Made by a program: the position numbers and the translations under genes
The notes under the pieces: generated by a model
Database searches by the model: none
What the model saw: the letters and a program-made list of their open reading frames with translations, nothing else
Told to the model about the DNA's origin: nothing
Shown: in pieces, positions 24,401-33,311 of the stretch
How the letters are laid out: each line of letters begins with the position of its first letter
Position numbering within the stretch: position 1 is the stretch's first letter
From: Streptomyces coacervatus
Lineage (GTDB): Bacteria > Actinomycetota > Actinomycetes > Streptomycetales > Streptomycetaceae
Length of the DNA: 64,000 nucleotides
Assembly (NCBI RefSeq): GCF_029223485.1
Contig: NZ_JARHTP010000002.1
Span: 558,001-622,000, forward strand
Direction: 5' to 3'

Positions 24401-27400
24401 GGCCGCAGAGACATCCCTGGCCAACGGCCCCATCGACCAGCCGTCCCCCGCAATGTGATGCACCACCAGCACCAGCACACATTCGCCCGGCCCCACCACG
24501 AACAACGTCGCCCGAACCGGCACCTCCACCGACAGATCGAACCCACACCCCGCCGCCCCAGCCACAGCACCCGACAACCCCTCAGGCTCCACCTCCACCA
24601 CCACCAAGTCCCACACCAACTCATCCGCACCCACCACCCGCTGATAGGGCTCACCACCCACCACCGGAAACACCGTCCGCAGCGCCTCATGCCGCACCAC
24701 CACATCCCGCAACGCAGCCAACAGCGCCGCCCGGTCAAGATCACCAGACAGCCGGAGGACGAAGGGGGCGTTGTAGGTGGCGCTCGGACCCTCGAGCTGG
24801 CCCAGGAACCACAACCGCTGCTGTGCAAACGACAACGGCACCCGTTCGGGCCGTTCCCCGACCACCAGCGCCGCCTTGGCGGCGCCCGCGTCGGTCAGCC
24901 GGGCCGCGAGGCCGGCCACGGTCGGTGCCTCGAAGACGTCCGCGATCTGGATCTCCAGGCCCAGCAAGGTGCGTATCCGGCTCACCAGGCGCGTCGCCAG
25001 CAGCGAGTGTCCGCCCAGGGCGAAGAAGTCGTCCTCGACGCCGAGGCCCGGTACTCCCAGGACTTCGGCGAAGGCGGCCCGCAGGATCTCCTCCTGTGCC
25101 GTCGCGGGGGCGCGGCCCATGCCCGCGCCCGACTCGTAGTGCGGCGCGGGCAGCGCCTCGCGGTCCAGTTTTCCGTTGACCGTGAGCGGCAGCGCATCCA
25201 GGACCACCACGGCGGTCGGGACCATGTACGCGGGGAGACGTTCCGCGAGGAACTCCCTGACCTGCGTGAGCGGTTCGCTGCCGGCGACCGGGACCGCGTA
25301 GGCGACCAGACGCCGGTCACGGGGCGTGTCCTCCCGTACGACCACCGCGGTCTGCGCCACCTGCGGGTGGGCCAGGAGTGCCGCCCGTATCTCGCCCGGT
25401 TCGATGCGGAAGCCGCGCACCTTGACCTGCTCGTCCGCACGGCCGACATAGGCCAGCTGACCGTCCTCGGTCCACCTGGCACGGTCGCCGGTCTGGTACA
25501 TCCGCGACCCGTCTGCGGCGAACGGGTCCGCCACGAACCGCCGCGCGCTCAGCCCCGGGCGGCCGAGGTATCCGCGGGCCAGCCCCGCGCCCGCGACGTA
25601 CAACTCGCCCACCACGCCTGGCGCCACCGGCAACAAGGCGTCATCGAGCACATAGGCGCGCACGTTGACCATGGGACGGCCGATGTGCGGCTCGTCGCCG
25701 GGCTGCAGCGGACGGGTCGCCGTGGAGGCGACGGTGTTCTCGGTCGGCCCGTAGCCGTTGATGAAGCGCCGTCCCGGCGCCCACCGGGCCACCAGCTCCG
25801 CGCCCATGGCCTCGCCCACGGACACCAGCGTCGTCACCGGGGCGAGATCCTCCGGTCCCAGCACCTCCAGGACGGCCGGCGGCAGCGTCGCGTGCGTCAC
25901 TCCATGGCGGGCCACGACCTCCGCCAGCCCCGCGCCCGGCAGCAGCCGCGCCGCGGGCGCCACCACCAGGCGTCCGCCCGAGCACAGCACCAGCAGCTCG
26001 AAAGTCGCCGCGTCGAATCCGATCGACGAGAACTGCAGCATCCGGCTGTCTTCGGCCACCCCGAGGCGCTCCCTCTGCGCGGCCACCAGGTTCACCGCGG
26101 CCGCGTGCGAGACCACCACGCCCTTGGGTGTCCCGGTGGACCCCGAGGTGTAGATCACGTACGCCGCGTGCTCCGGCAGCGCAGCGTTCCTGCCCTGCTC
26201 TCCCTCCGGTGTGCCGACATCCGCAGCCGCCGACTCGGCCACCACGGAAGGCTCGTCGACGATCAGCACCGCACCACTGACGGGCACTCGCGAGGCGCAG
26301 GCCATCGACGTCACCACGCAGACCGCATCCGCGTCCTGGAGCGTGAAGGCCACCCGTTCGGCGAGATAGTCCGGGTCGATGGGCAGATATGCCGCCCCCG
26401 CCTTCCACACCGCGAGCAGCGCCACCACCAGATCGACGCCCCGCTCCATCAGTACGCCGACCACCGACTCGGGTCCCACGCCGCGGCGCACGAGCAGCCG
26501 CGCCAACCGGTCGGCGCGGGCGTCGAGTTGGGCGTACGACATCTCGATGTCGTCGCCGGCCACCGCGACCGCGTCGGGTGTGCGGGCCGCCTGCGCCTCG
26601 AAGAGTCCGGGCACGGTGGCGGGTGCCACCTCGAGCCCGGTGTCGTTCCACTCGACCAGGACCCGGCGGCGCTCCGCGTCGTCGAGGAGGTCGGCCCGGC
26701 CGATCGTGTCTGTCGGGGCGGCCGTCGCCAGCCAGTTGAGCGTCCGCAGAAAGCGCCGGGAGATCTCGGCTCCCGGTGTGACACCGGTCGTGGTGTCGGT
26801 CGGCTCCGGCGGGTTCGTCACCACGTCGATCCGAAGGCCGGTGTCGGCCGAGCGGTCGAAGATGTCGATGCGCACACCGTCGGCCGGACCGTTGGCGAGG
26901 TTGTGGGCGGTGGCCACGCAGTCGCCGAACGGCATCGAGTAGTCGAAGCTCATGAGATTGACGAACAGATCGCAGAGCGGTCCGCGGTCGAGGAGCTTCA
27001 GATCCCGGAGGATGTCCTCGTAGCGGTAGCGCTGGTGGCGCAGCGCCTCACGGACGGCTGCCGAGGTCTGCCGTAGGAGTTCCGCGACGCTCGTCCCGGG
27101 GGCGAGACCGAGCCGTACGGGCACGTTGTTGCTCATCATGCCGGGTGTCGCGAGCTCGTGCTCCCCGGCCCTGGCGCGCACCGGGACCCCGACGACGACC
27201 TCCCGCTCACCGGTTGCGCGGTGGTGGTGGAGCGCACCGGCGGCGATCGAGAGGACGGCCAGACTTGTCCCCAGTCGCCGGACGTCCGCTCGCAGGTCGG
27301 CGGTCGCTTCAGGGCCGATGTCCGCCGCGGTTCGCTGCGGTACGCGAAGCGGCCGACGGCTCGCGCCTGCCCGGGCTCCTTCGCCGTCCGAGAGCCCCGA

Positions 27401-28009
27401 GAGTGTGTCGAGCCAGAATGTGCGGTCGCGTTCGAAGGACGGTGAGGTCCGGTAGGCGCGGTCGGCCTCGATCAGGGTGGACAGCGGTTCCATGGCGGTG
27501 TCCGCGGGGGCCTGTCCCGCCCGTAGCGCGGTGTAGATCCGGGCGACGCGGGCGGCCATCACCGAGAGGCTGTGGCCGTCCGCCGCGATGTGGTGGACGC
27601 GGTGGTACCAGATGAAGTGGCCGGCTCCGAGCGTGAACACGGCGAAGGCGAACAGCGGCCCGTCCATGAGGTCGACCGGTCCGGCCAGGTCCGCGCGCAT
27701 CCAGTCCTCGGCCGCTGCGCGCGGTTCCGGATCACCGCTGACGTCGAGGACGTGGATCGGGTAGTCGCGGGATTCGGTCACACACTGCCGAGGTGTCTCG
27801 CCGTCCATGTGAAAGCGCAGACGATAGGAGTCCGCCTCGTCGAGGGAATGACGCAGCACCGCAACGAAGAGTTCCACGTCCAGATCGCCGTGGATTTCAA
27901 GGTACTCGGCGGCGTTGAAGGCCGGATTCTCCGGGGCCATTTGCTGGGCATGCCAGACGCCCAGCTGTGCTGCCATCAGGTCCTGAAGTCCACCCTCGCC
28001 TGCGGGCAT
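18440..28009 (-). CDS. NRPS-A, initiation subunit, modules 1-3
   Basis: First NRPS subunit, 3189 aa. The ATG at 28009 is chosen because GGAG lies 8-9 nt upstream and the protein then begins just before the condensation fold. The open frame runs on to 28513, but that part crosses the regulatory region and lacks protein-like sequence. Approximate residues: C1 15-445, an EntF-like starter condensation domain (N-terminal AAQLGVW, core HHIAADG), A1 470-955 (DAFTVVGVAK, unassigned, hydrophobic or aromatic), T1 near 1000, C2 1053-1503, A2 1505-2013 (DLTKVGHVGK, Asp), T2 near 2056, C3 2113-2569, A3 2570-3080 (DLTKVGHVGK, Asp), T3 near 3126, tail ending [10 protein letters not shown]1 of this type fits uptake of an aryl group from the free carrier protein encoded divergently. 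No E domain. C2 and C3 share an almost identical 820-bp block. Confidence 0.95.
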   Translation of the reverse strand: MPAGEGGLQDLMAAQLGVWHAQQMAPENPAFNAAEYLEIHGDLDVELFVAVLRHSLDEADSYRLRFHMDGETPRQCVTESRDYPIHVLDVSGDPEPRAAAEDWMRADLAGPVDLMDGPLFAFAVFTLGAGHFIWYHRVHHIAADGHSLSVMAARVARIYTALRAGQAPADTAMEPLSTLIEADRAYRTSPSFERDRTFWLDTLSGLSDGEGARAGASRRPLRVPQRTAADIGPEATADLRADVRRLGTSLAVLSIAAGALHHHRATGEREVVVGVPVRARAGEHELATPGMMSNNVPVRLGLAPGTSVAELLRQTSAAVREALRHQRYRYEDILRDLKLLDRGPLCDLFVNLMSFDYSMPFGDCVATAHNLANGPADGVRIDIFDRSADTGLRIDVVTNPPEPTDTTTGVTPGAEISRRFLRTLNWLATAAPTDTIGRADLLDDAERRRVLVEWNDTGLEVAPATVPGLFEAQAARTPDAVAVAGDDIEMSYAQLDARADRLARLLVRRGVGPESVVGVLMERGVDLVVALLAVWKAGAAYLPIDPDYLAERVAFTLQDADAVCVVTSMACASRVPVSGAVLIVDEPSVVAESAAADVGTPEGEQGRNAALPEHAAYVIYTSGSTGTPKGVVVSHAAAVNLVAAQRERLGVAEDSRMLQFSSIGFDAATFELLVLCSGGRLVVAPAARLLPGAGLAEVVARHGVTHATLPPAVLEVLGPEDLAPVTTLVSVGEAMGAELVARWAPGRRFINGYGPTENTVASTATRPLQPGDEPHIGRPMVNVRAYVLDDALLPVAPGVVGELYVAGAGLARGYLGRPGLSARRFVADPFAADGSRMYQTGDRARWTEDGQLAYVGRADEQVKVRGFRIEPGEIRAALLAHPQVAQTAVVVREDTPRDRRLVAYAVPVAGSEPLTQVREFLAERLPAYMVPTAVVVLDALPLTVNGKLDREALPAPHYESGAGMGRAPATAQEEILRAAFAEVLGVPGLGVEDDFFALGGHSLLATRLVSRIRTLLGLEIQIADVFEAPTVAGLAARLTDAGAAKAALVVGERPERVPLSFAQQRLWFLGQLEGPSATYNAPFVLRLSGDLDRAALLAALRDVVVRHEALRTVFPVVGGEPYQRVVGADELVWDLVVVEVEPEGLSGAVAGAAGCGFDLSVEVPVRATLFVVGPGECVLVLVVHHIAGDGWSMGPLARDVSAAYVARSQGSVPVWGPLPVQYADYALWQRELLGDAGDPSSVMARQVAYWRGELAGVPVELGLPFDRVRPAVASHRGHGVPFEVSAGVHARLVELARAEGVTVFMVLQAGLAVVLSRLGAGEDVPIGSAVAGRVDEALNDLIGCFVNTLVVRTDLSGDPSFVEVLGRVRERSLGAFAHQDVPFERLVEELAPTRSLARHPLFQVVLTMDDTTDTVPELPGLAVERLETVRPAAKFDVDVLVGEVFDGGGGAGGLRGVVTVAADLFDVGSASRFAGCLVRVLEVVAGDPGVRVRGVDVLGAGERGRVVEEWNDTAADLPGVMVPGLFEAQVARTPDAVAVVAGEERVLYAQLDARANQLARFLVGQGVGAESVVALCLPRGVETVAAILGVWKAGAAYLPVDPGQPVERIAFMLRDSRAVLTLTTGELVGELPAGRSRLVALDDALAAGESGMPVWSAVEPHGLAYVIYTSGSSGRPKGVAVTHGGLSNYVACAPGRLGWGVPGGRYALLQAQATDLGNTVVFASLATGGELHVLAEEAVTDPALVAGYLERHGIDFVKVVPSHLAALGAAGGLARLVPSRSLVVGGEAASPELVGELLAAAGGRGVFNHYGPTETTVGVACGPLTADVVTVGRPLANTRLYVLDGALLPVAPGVVGELYVAGAQLARGYVGRAGLTGERFVACPFAVGERMYRTGDRVRWTADGRLVFAGRADGQVKIRGFRIEPGEVRTVIAAHPGVLQAAVIAREDTPGDRRLVGYVVPVDEDADAAGLSAAVRAHAAQKLPEHMVPSAVVVLEALPLTGNGKLDRHALPAPDHTGTAGASRGPATPAEEILCAAFAEILGLPAVGVHDDFFDLGGHSLLATRLVSRIRVVLGVEVEIRALFETPTVAGLAARLTDADEVRTALVPRPRPERVPLSFGQQRLWFLGQLEGPSATYNSPIVLRLSGDLDQGALAAALRDVLLRHEALRTLFPVAEGEPYQQVLDVDELVWDLAVVEVEPEGLSGAVAGAAGCGFDLSVEVPVRATLFVVGPGECVLVLVVHHIAGDGWSMGPLARDVSAAYVARSQGSVPVWGPLPVQYADYALWQRELLGDAGDPSSVMARQVAYWRGELAGVPVELGLPFDRVRPAVASHRGHGVPFEVSAGVHARLVELARAEGVTVFMVLQAGLAVVLSRLGAGEDVPIGSAVAGRVDEALDDLVGCFVNTLVVRTDLSGDPSFVEVLGRVRERSLGAFAHQDVPFERLVEELAPTRSLARHPLFQVVLTMLNSMSESSDSFGLSLELPGVRSEPLFLGRSAAKFDVDVLVGEVFDGGGRAGGLRGVVTVAADLFDVGSAARFAGCLVRVLEVVAGDPGVRVSAVPVLDEAERRQVLETWNDTAVDLPGVMVPGLFEAQVARTPDAVAVVVGAERVSYAELDARANRLARRLRDLGVGPESVVGLCLPRGVDVVTSILAVWKAGGAYLPVDPGLPVERIAFMLRDSGMGLLVVSAVVLDDLPAIRMRTVVVDAPAVAAAIAAESPDALDVAVEPATAAYVIYTSGSSGRPKGVAVTHGGLSNYVACVPGRLGWGVPGGRYALLQAQATDLGNTVVFASLATGGELHVLDEDAAMDPAVVAGYLERHGIDFVKVVPSHLAALGAVGGLARLVPGRSLVVGGEAASPELVGELLAAAGGRGVFNHYGPTETTVGVACGPLTADVVTVGRPLANTRLYVLDGALLPVAPGVVGELYVAGAQLARGYVGRPGLTGERFVACPFGVGERMYRTGDWVRWTADGRLVFAGRADGQVKIRGFRIEPGEVRTVIAAHPGVLQAAVIAREDTPGDRRLVGYVVPVDEDADAAGLSAAVRAHAAQKLPEHMVPSAVVVLEALPLTGNGKLDQHALPAPDHTTSLTVSRDPANDRERALCQTFAETLGLPTVGVDDDFFTLGGHSLLAIRLVNRVRAVTGEELPIQEVFETPTPAGLAAWLLDHVGDEQTVRPVLRPMRQQEESR
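19010..19800. repeat. Asp adenylation block, module 3 (three-copy family)
   Basis: Second member of the three-copy Asp block; offset to the module 4 copy is 3323 bp and to the module 2 copy 3207 bp. Limits are approximate. Confidence 0.8.
20625..21446. repeat. C3 block, copy of 23799-24620
   Basis: About 820 bp of condensation domain 3, near-identical to condensation domain 2 at an offset of 3174 bp, with a few clustered changes (for example around 20810-20825). Confidence 0.85.
22210..22990. repeat. Asp adenylation block, module 2 (three-copy family)
   Basis: Third member of the three-copy Asp block. Differences among copies are scattered and mostly synonymous. Limits are approximate. Confidence 0.8.
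23799..24620. repeat. C2 block, copy of 20625-21446
   Basis: Partner of the C3 block. The sequence diverges outside these limits, both towards the substrate-specific N-terminus and the linker to the adenylation domain. Confidence 0.85.
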
Positions 28010-28179
28010 ATGCGCCCACTCCAATCGTGACTGAAGCTGTGACTGGTAGTTGGCGCTTGTCCGCCGTATCTCACATGCGCCGGAATTCAATTTCACATAC
28101 GCCGGGGAGTGACGATCCTCTGCCGCACTATGCCCCAGCAGCGGGCGGCCGATCAACGAACGCCCCGGGTTCAGAGGCC

Positions 28180-28208
28180 GTTCAACCGGTGCGCCGCGGC
28201 AGTTGAAC
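28180..28208. promoter_or_regulatory. StrR-type operator 1
   Basis: GTTCAACCG-N11-CAGTTGAAC. The seven outer bases of each arm form a perfect inverted repeat, and the 9-11-9 spacing equals the published StrR site (GTTCGActG-N11-CagTcGAAC). It sits 171 bp before the NRPS-A start, in the divergent region shared with the pyrrole operon. The likely ligand is the StrR-like regulator at 41428-42450. Confidence 0.8.
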
Positions 28209-28261
28209 ACGTGTGAACGGCCTGACCAGTGGAGAGGCGACAGTTCGGCACACACCTGGTG

Positions 28262-28290
28262 GTTCACCTGATGACGGGACACGGTTGAAC
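28262..28290. promoter_or_regulatory. StrR-type operator 2
   Basis: GTTCACCTG-N11-CGGTTGAAC, the same 9-11-9 layout as operator 1 with slightly weaker symmetry. It begins 82 bp from the start of operator 1 and lies 131 bp before the GTG of the dehydrogenase gene, so the two sites may serve the two divergent promoters separately. The rest of the 28010-28421 gap shows nothing else I can name. Confidence 0.68.
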
Positions 28291-28421
28291 ACTCCACCGC
28301 CGGCAGACCGGCGTGTGTTGATGGGCCGCCGAGTTCTGCGTCATAGTGTTCCCGGCTGTTCTCAGCAGCGCCCCTCGGCCAGGATATGCGGCAATTACTC
28401 GCACGCACGATAGGAGATCCT

Positions 28422-29546
28422 GTGAATGGGCTCCCGAGGGCGGAAATCGCCGAGGGTTTCTCCCAATGGCTGGGCACTTTGGCCGACTGGGCTCGAAAAC
28501 ATCGGGACGGCACTGTCGAATGGCGGGATGTCGCCGGAACCGGGCTGCTCTCGCTGACCGTTCCGGAACATCTCGGCGGTGCCGGTGTCGGCTTCGAAGC
28601 GGTGTCGACCGCGCTGGAGACGGCTGCCGCCGGCTGTGGGCCCGGGGGGCTGTGGTTCGCGGTCTGCGCACATCTGCTGGCCTGTCAGGAGCCCCTTGTC
28701 GCATTCGGCGACAGCGAGCAGCAACAGCGGTTCCTTCCGGGCATGATGACCGGCGACGTGATCGGCGCGCATGCCAGCACGGAGTACGAGGCCGGTTCCG
28801 ACGTGCTGTCCGTCCGCACCGCCGCCACGCGTGCCGCGGAGGGCGCCTGGACGCTGAACGGCAGCAAGACCTTTGTGACCAACGGGCCGATCGCCGACGT
28901 CTTCCTGGTATTGGCCAGGACCGCGCCGGGAAGTCCGCTGGCAGGCCTGACCTCCTTTCTCGTTCCGCGCGGGACCCCCGGTCTGAGCGTCGGGCCGCCC
29001 ATCGAGAAGGCCGGGCTGCAAGGGTCCTCACTGGCCACGCTGCGACTCGACGAGTGCGAACTCCCGGACAGCGCCTGTCTCGGCGGGGCGGGCGCCGGCT
29101 ACGCGGTGCTGACACACACGATGCGAATTGAACGCGCTTTGATTCTGGCGCCGACGCTGGGGCTGATGGAGCGTGCTCTTCAATCGGCCGTCGAACACGC
29201 CCGAATGCGCAGGCAGTTCGGGCAGCGGCTGGCGGACTTCGACTCCGTCCGGGACCGCCTGGTCACCATGAAGATCAATCTGGTGAGTGCCCGGGAAATG
29301 CTGCAGGCAACGGCGCGCCAAGCGGATTCCGGCCGTCTCGACCATGCCAGATCGGCCCTGACGAAGGTTCATGTCAGCCGCTGCTTCAACGAGTTCTGCA
29401 ACAACCTGGTCGATGTCTACGGCGGTTACGCCCTCCTGCCGGAGACCGGCGCCGGCCTGCTGCTGGACGACGCGGTGGCAAGCCGCTTCTATTCCGGCAC
29501 CTCCGACATGAACAGGAAGATCGTCGCCCAGGGATTGGGACTGTGA
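28422..29546 (+). CDS. Prolyl-carrier-protein dehydrogenase (acyl-CoA dehydrogenase fold)
   Basis: 374 aa flavoprotein of the acyl-CoA dehydrogenase superfamily. The GTG start is preferred over the in-frame ATG at 28386 because AGGAG lies six bases upstream. Visible landmarks are the FAD/substrate stretch with GSKTFVTNG, an R-rich segment ([15 protein letters not shown]) and the C-terminal [11 protein letters not shown]. Because it is translationally coupled to a free carrier protein and a prolyl-AMP ligase, the family is best read as the PltE/RedW/CloN3 group, which oxidises L-prolyl-S-PCP by four electrons to pyrrolyl-2-carboxyl-S-PCP in the cytoplasm. The alternative, a fatty-acyl dehydrogenase for a lipid tail as in lipopeptide clusters, is disfavoured by the ligase code next door. 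First gene of the plus-strand operon. Confidence 0.88.
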   Translation: MNGLPRAEIAEGFSQWLGTLADWARKHRDGTVEWRDVAGTGLLSLTVPEHLGGAGVGFEAVSTALETAAAGCGPGGLWFAVCAHLLACQEPLVAFGDSEQQQRFLPGMMTGDVIGAHASTEYEAGSDVLSVRTAATRAAEGAWTLNGSKTFVTNGPIADVFLVLARTAPGSPLAGLTSFLVPRGTPGLSVGPPIEKAGLQGSSLATLRLDECELPDSACLGGAGAGYAVLTHTMRIERALILAPTLGLMERALQSAVEHARMRRQFGQRLADFDSVRDRLVTMKINLVSAREMLQATARQADSGRLDHARSALTKVHVSRCFNEFCNNLVDVYGGYALLPETGAGLLLDDAVASRFYSGTSDMNRKIVAQGLGL

Positions 29547-29803
29547 TGACTGCGTTGGACGAAAAGCTGCTGCGTGAGATCCGTGCCATCGTCACCGACT
29601 GCGCTTCCGCAACGCCTCCCGATGATCTCGGCGATGACGACGACATCATCGAGCTGGGCATCGTCGACTCGCTCTCCTTGATGGAGATGGTGGCCGCGGT
29701 GAATGCACGACTCGGCATCTGGGTCGACGATTCGGAGCTCGTGGCGCGGAATTTCGGGAGCATCCGCTCGATCCACGCCCTGCTGGCCGGGAAAGGTCGC
29801 TGA
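29546..29803 (+). CDS. Stand-alone peptidyl carrier protein for proline/pyrrole
   Basis: 85 aa carrier protein. The phosphopantetheine attachment serine lies in GIVDSLSLMEM, about residue 42, between acidic helices. Its ATG overlaps the dehydrogenase stop (TGATG); a GTG one codon earlier is an alternative start. Its own stop overlaps the ligase start in the same way, so the three proteins should be made in equal amounts. Expected role: holds L-proline as a thioester during oxidation and presents the resulting pyrrole-2-carboxyl group to the first condensation domain of NRPS-A, like PltL or RedO in other pyrrole pathways. The length and acidic sequence are also compatible with a fatty-acyl carrier, so assignment to proline rests on the neighbours. 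Confidence 0.9.
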   Translation: MTALDEKLLREIRAIVTDCASATPPDDLGDDDDIIELGIVDSLSLMEMVAAVNARLGIWVDDSELVARNFGSIRSIHALLAGKGR

Positions 29804-31356
29804 TGGCCGAGGAGTTGCTGCTGCGCGACCATCTCCGGACAGCGGCCGATCGCTGGGGCGGCCGCCGGGCGGTCATCGACGACGCCGTCGAGCTGACGTA
29901 CGCCCAACTGGCGGCCGCGGCGCGGGACGTGGCGGATCAGCTGTTGTCGGCGGGGGTCCGGTCCGGCGACTGCGTCGCCTGGCACGGCCGGAAGAACGCG
30001 GCGGCCGTCACCGCCGTTCACGGCATTCTCGAGGCGGGCGCGGCGTATGTTCCGCTGGATCCGGAGGCCCCGTTCGCGCGCAATCACCGGATCGTCGCCA
30101 ACGGTCGGCCGAGCGCCGTCCTGACCGACACCGCCACCCGCCGCCAGTGGGAAGCGGCGGGTCTGGGCCTTTGCTGGGAGCCGCTCAAGCCTTTCGCGGG
30201 CACGGTGGATGAGCTCTGGCTCGCCGCGTTGAGCGGGTCCCGGCCCAGCGGCCATCCCGGCGTCTCGTACGTCCTGCACACATCCGGCAGCAGCGGCTCG
30301 CCCAAGGGAGTCGTCCACACGCACCGCAGCGCCGCCGCCTTCGTCTGCTGGGCCGCGGAGGAGTTGGCCCTCACCGAGGCCGATGTCCTGGTCAACACGG
30401 CGCCCTTGCACTTCGATCTGTCCACGCTCGACCTGTTCGGCGCCGCGTTCACCGGCGCCGCGGTCGCGGTCATGAGCCGCGAGGACTCCCGTTTCCCGGC
30501 GAGTTACGCGGACTTCGTGGCCCGCGTCGGCGGCAGCGTCTGGTACACGGTGCCATCTGCCCTCTCCCGCCTGGTCCAGCGGGGGGACTCGCTGCTGCGG
30601 ACCTTCACGTCGTTGCGGATCGCGGCCCTCGCCGGCGAGGTCCTGCGCCCGGACGACGTCGGGAAGCTGATGGACGCCCATCCGGCGGCCCGTGTCTTCA
30701 ATCTCTACGGCCCGACGGAGACCAACGTCTGCACCTACCACGAGATCGTCGAACGGCCGCCCGCCCACCAGGCGATCCCGATCGGGCGGCCGCTGCCCGG
30801 TGTGGAGATCACCGTGGTCGACGACCGGCTCCAGCCCGTCGGCGAGGGTCGGACCGGAGAACTGCTGGTACGCGGCAGCACCTTGATGACCGGCTACTGG
30901 AAGGGCTCCGCCGAGAAGCTGCTCCCCTTCGTCACCACACCTGACGGCAAGGAGTGGTACGCGACCGGGGACCAGGTTCGTTCCGGGTCCGGAGGTTGCC
31001 TGGACTACCTCGGCAGGAACGACACGCAGATCAAATCCCGGGGCTACCGGATCGAACTGGTCGAGATCGACCACGCGTTGGGGTCCCTGCCCGCTGTCGC
31101 GGAGTGCGCCGTCGTGGCGATTCCCGACGGCGCGGCCGGCCGGCGGATCCTCGCGTTCGCCGTGAGCGAGGACGGCGGCACGGACGAAGCGGGCCTGCGC
31201 ATGGCGCTGCGCCGCCTGCTGCCCGGCTACATGGTCCCCGATCGCATCTTCGTGACCGGGCGGCCTCTCCCCCGGCTCACCAACGGCAAGGTCGACCGGA
31301 TCGCCCTGACCGCGGAAGCGGAGGTGCTGGCCTCGTCGTCCGAGGGCCAGGGCTAA
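29803..31356 (+). CDS. L-prolyl-AMP ligase, free-standing adenylation enzyme
   Basis: 517 aa, one complete adenylation domain with no carrier or condensation domain. Core motifs seen: HTSGSSGSPKGV (A3), HFDLSTLD (A4), NLYGPTETNVC (A5), YATGDQV (A7), and NGKVDR with the catalytic lysine near the C-terminus. The ten pocket residues read DLLYAALVCK. The code I know for pyrrole-pathway prolyl ligases (PltF, RedM, CloN4) is DLLYLALVCK, so nine of ten agree. It should activate L-proline with ATP and load it on the adjacent carrier protein. The stretch WYTVPSAL followed by GEV is also typical of this group. The only alternatives worth considering are other small cyclic or aliphatic amino acids. Confidence 0.9.
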   Translation: MAEELLLRDHLRTAADRWGGRRAVIDDAVELTYAQLAAAARDVADQLLSAGVRSGDCVAWHGRKNAAAVTAVHGILEAGAAYVPLDPEAPFARNHRIVANGRPSAVLTDTATRRQWEAAGLGLCWEPLKPFAGTVDELWLAALSGSRPSGHPGVSYVLHTSGSSGSPKGVVHTHRSAAAFVCWAAEELALTEADVLVNTAPLHFDLSTLDLFGAAFTGAAVAVMSREDSRFPASYADFVARVGGSVWYTVPSALSRLVQRGDSLLRTFTSLRIAALAGEVLRPDDVGKLMDAHPAARVFNLYGPTETNVCTYHEIVERPPAHQAIPIGRPLPGVEITVVDDRLQPVGEGRTGELLVRGSTLMTGYWKGSAEKLLPFVTTPDGKEWYATGDQVRSGSGGCLDYLGRNDTQIKSRGYRIELVEIDHALGSLPAVAECAVVAIPDGAAGRRILAFAVSEDGGTDEAGLRMALRRLLPGYMVPDRIFVTGRPLPRLTNGKVDRIALTAEAEVLASSSEGQG

Positions 31357-31409
31357 CAGGCGGCACGGCACGGACCGGGACACCACTAGGCAGGGACAGG
31401 GACACGAGC

Positions 31410-33311
31410 ATGGCGATGACTGGGCGCACGGCACCGAAACCGACCCGCCCGCGCGTTGAACGCGGAACGCTGAGGCGCATCCTCCCCTACGCCCGCCGAT
31501 ATCGCGGGCCCATGGCCCTGATGCTGCTCACCACCGCGGTGGACGCCGCCATCGCAGCGGCGAGCCCGATGATCCTCAAGTCGGTGATCGACGAGGGCAT
31601 CGTGCCCCGGCGGCTGTCCGTCGTGGTGACGCTCTCCCTGGTCATCGCGGCACTGGCGCTCGTCGACACACTGGTCGTCTACGTCCAGACCTGGTTCTCC
31701 GGCCGGATAGGCGAGGGACTCGTCTACGACCTGCGCACCAAGGTCTACGGCCATGTCCAGCAGCAGCCGCTGGCCTTCTTCGCCCGTGCCCAGACCGGTG
31801 CGCTGATAAGCCGCCTCAACTCCGACATCGTCGGCGCTCAGCAGGCGCTCACCACCGTGCTGACCCAGACCTTCACCACTGTCCTGACCGTGACCTTCGT
31901 CCTGACCTCGATGTTCCTGCTGTCCTGGCAGATCGCCGTCGTCTCGGTGGTGACGATCCCGCTGTTCATCGTGGTTCCGGCGAGGTTCGTCGGCCGCAGG
32001 CTGAAGCAGCTCACCAGGGAGGTCATGCAGCTCAACGCGGAGATGAGCTCCATGATGAACGAACGGTTCAACGCCTCCGGGGCCATGCTCACCAAGCTCT
32101 ACGGACAACCCGACACCGAGGCGGACGCGTTCGCCGCCCGGGCCGGCCAGGTGCGGGACGTCTCGGTCACCACCGCCGTCCACGGACGGCTGCTCTTCAT
32201 CATCGCCACCCTGCTCACCACGCTGACCACGGCCGCGGTCTACGGCCTGGGCGGCCATCTCGCCATCGACGGCTCCCTGGAGATCGGCACCCTGGTGGCG
32301 ATGGTCACCCTCCTGCTGCGCCTGTACGGCCCGGTCAACCAGCTGTCGAGCCTGTCGGTGAACGTCACCAAGGCACTGGTCAGCTTCAGCAGGGTGTTCG
32401 AGATCCTCGACCTCGAGCCGCTCATCACCGAACGCCCGGGAGCGACCGCGCTGCCTCGTCCGGGTTCGGCGGACGACCCCACGCCGGCCATCGAGTTCGA
32501 CCGGGTCTGCTTCCGCTACCCCGCCGCCGAGGAGGTCTCCCTCGGCTCCCTCGAGTCGATCGCGCGCCGTATGCCCGAGCGGGCCCAGGAGGCGTGGACG
32601 CTGCAGTCCCTGAGTTTCACCGTTCCCGCGGGCACGCTCACCGCTCTGGTCGGACCCTCGGGCGCCGGCAAGACGACGATCTCCCAGCTGGTGTCGCGGC
32701 TCTACGACCCGAACTCCGGTGAGGTGCGCATCGCGGGGCAGGACCTGCGCGACGTCACCCTGGAGTCGCTGCGGACGACCGTCGGCGTCGTCACCCAGGA
32801 CGCGCACCTCTTCCACGACACGATCCGGGCGAACCTCCTCTACGCACGCCCCGACGCGAGTGAGCGCGACCTGGAGGAGGCCTGCAGGGGCGCGCAGATC
32901 TGGGATGCGCTCGCCGGCCTGCCCGACGGTCTCGACACCGTCGTAGGAGATCGCGGGTACCGCCTCTCGGGCGGTGAAAGGCAGCGGATCGCCCTGGCCA
33001 GGCTGCTGTTGAAGGCTCCGGCCGTCGTCGTGCTGGACGAGGCCACGGCGCATCTCGACTCCGAGTCGGAGGCTGCCGTCCAACGTGCCCTCAAGACGGC
33101 TCTGGCCGACCGGACGTCGCTGGTGATCGCGCATCGGCTCTCCACCATCCGCGAGGCCGACCAGATCCTGGTGGTGGACGCGGGCCGGATCACCGAGCGC
33201 GGAACCCACGAAGAGCTGCTGGCCGGGCAGGGGCTCTACGCCGAGCTGTACCGCACCCAGTTCGCGCGGCAGGCCTCCGGCGCGGAGCCCGTCACCCAGG
33301 TCCCTCAGTAG
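31410..33311 (+). CDS. ABC exporter, fused membrane and ATPase domains
   Basis: 633 aa half-transporter. Residues 1-330 hold an ABC type-1 membrane domain with about six hydrophobic segments; residues 360-620 hold the ATPase with Walker A GPSGAGKTT, signature LSGGERQR, Walker B VVVLDEAT and the switch region IAHRLS. It probably acts as a homodimer in the plasma membrane to export the finished peptide. It lies 53 bp after the prolyl ligase in the same direction, so cotranscription is likely. Architecture and place match the exporters of glycopeptide clusters, which are commonly found beside an Na+/H+ antiporter, as here. Its 3' end overlaps that convergent antiporter gene by 7 bp. Substrate is inferred from context only. 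Confidence 0.9.
   Translation: MAMTGRTAPKPTRPRVERGTLRRILPYARRYRGPMALMLLTTAVDAAIAAASPMILKSVIDEGIVPRRLSVVVTLSLVIAALALVDTLVVYVQTWFSGRIGEGLVYDLRTKVYGHVQQQPLAFFARAQTGALISRLNSDIVGAQQALTTVLTQTFTTVLTVTFVLTSMFLLSWQIAVVSVVTIPLFIVVPARFVGRRLKQLTREVMQLNAEMSSMMNERFNASGAMLTKLYGQPDTEADAFAARAGQVRDVSVTTAVHGRLLFIIATLLTTLTTAAVYGLGGHLAIDGSLEIGTLVAMVTLLLRLYGPVNQLSSLSVNVTKALVSFSRVFEILDLEPLITERPGATALPRPGSADDPTPAIEFDRVCFRYPAAEEVSLGSLESIARRMPERAQEAWTLQSLSFTVPAGTLTALVGPSGAGKTTISQLVSRLYDPNSGEVRIAGQDLRDVTLESLRTTVGVVTQDAHLFHDTIRANLLYARPDASERDLEEACRGAQIWDALAGLPDGLDTVVGDRGYRLSGGERQRIALARLLLKAPAVVVLDEATAHLDSESEAAVQRALKTALADRTSLVIAHRLSTIREADQILVVDAGRITERGTHEELLAGQGLYAELYRTQFARQASGAEPVTQVPQ

Noticed and set aside
21833..27076. 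A 1747-codon plus-strand open frame opposite NRPS-A, and similar long ones at 12444-15575, 15675-18461 and 18626-21538
   Set aside because: They are antisense shadows of high-GC NRPS coding sequence: His/Arg/Pro-rich, no domains, and they repeat with the modules.
28010..28513. Upstream extension of the NRPS-A open frame
   Set aside because: It crosses both StrR-type operators and the divergent start, has no ribosome site and no domain-like sequence.
28422..31356. Fatty-acyl starter operon (acyl-CoA dehydrogenase, ACP, acyl-AMP ligase) as in lipopeptides
   Set aside because: The ligase has an amino-acid pocket with the prolyl code DLLYAALVCK and the WYTVPSAL/NLYGPTETNVC features of prolyl ligases.
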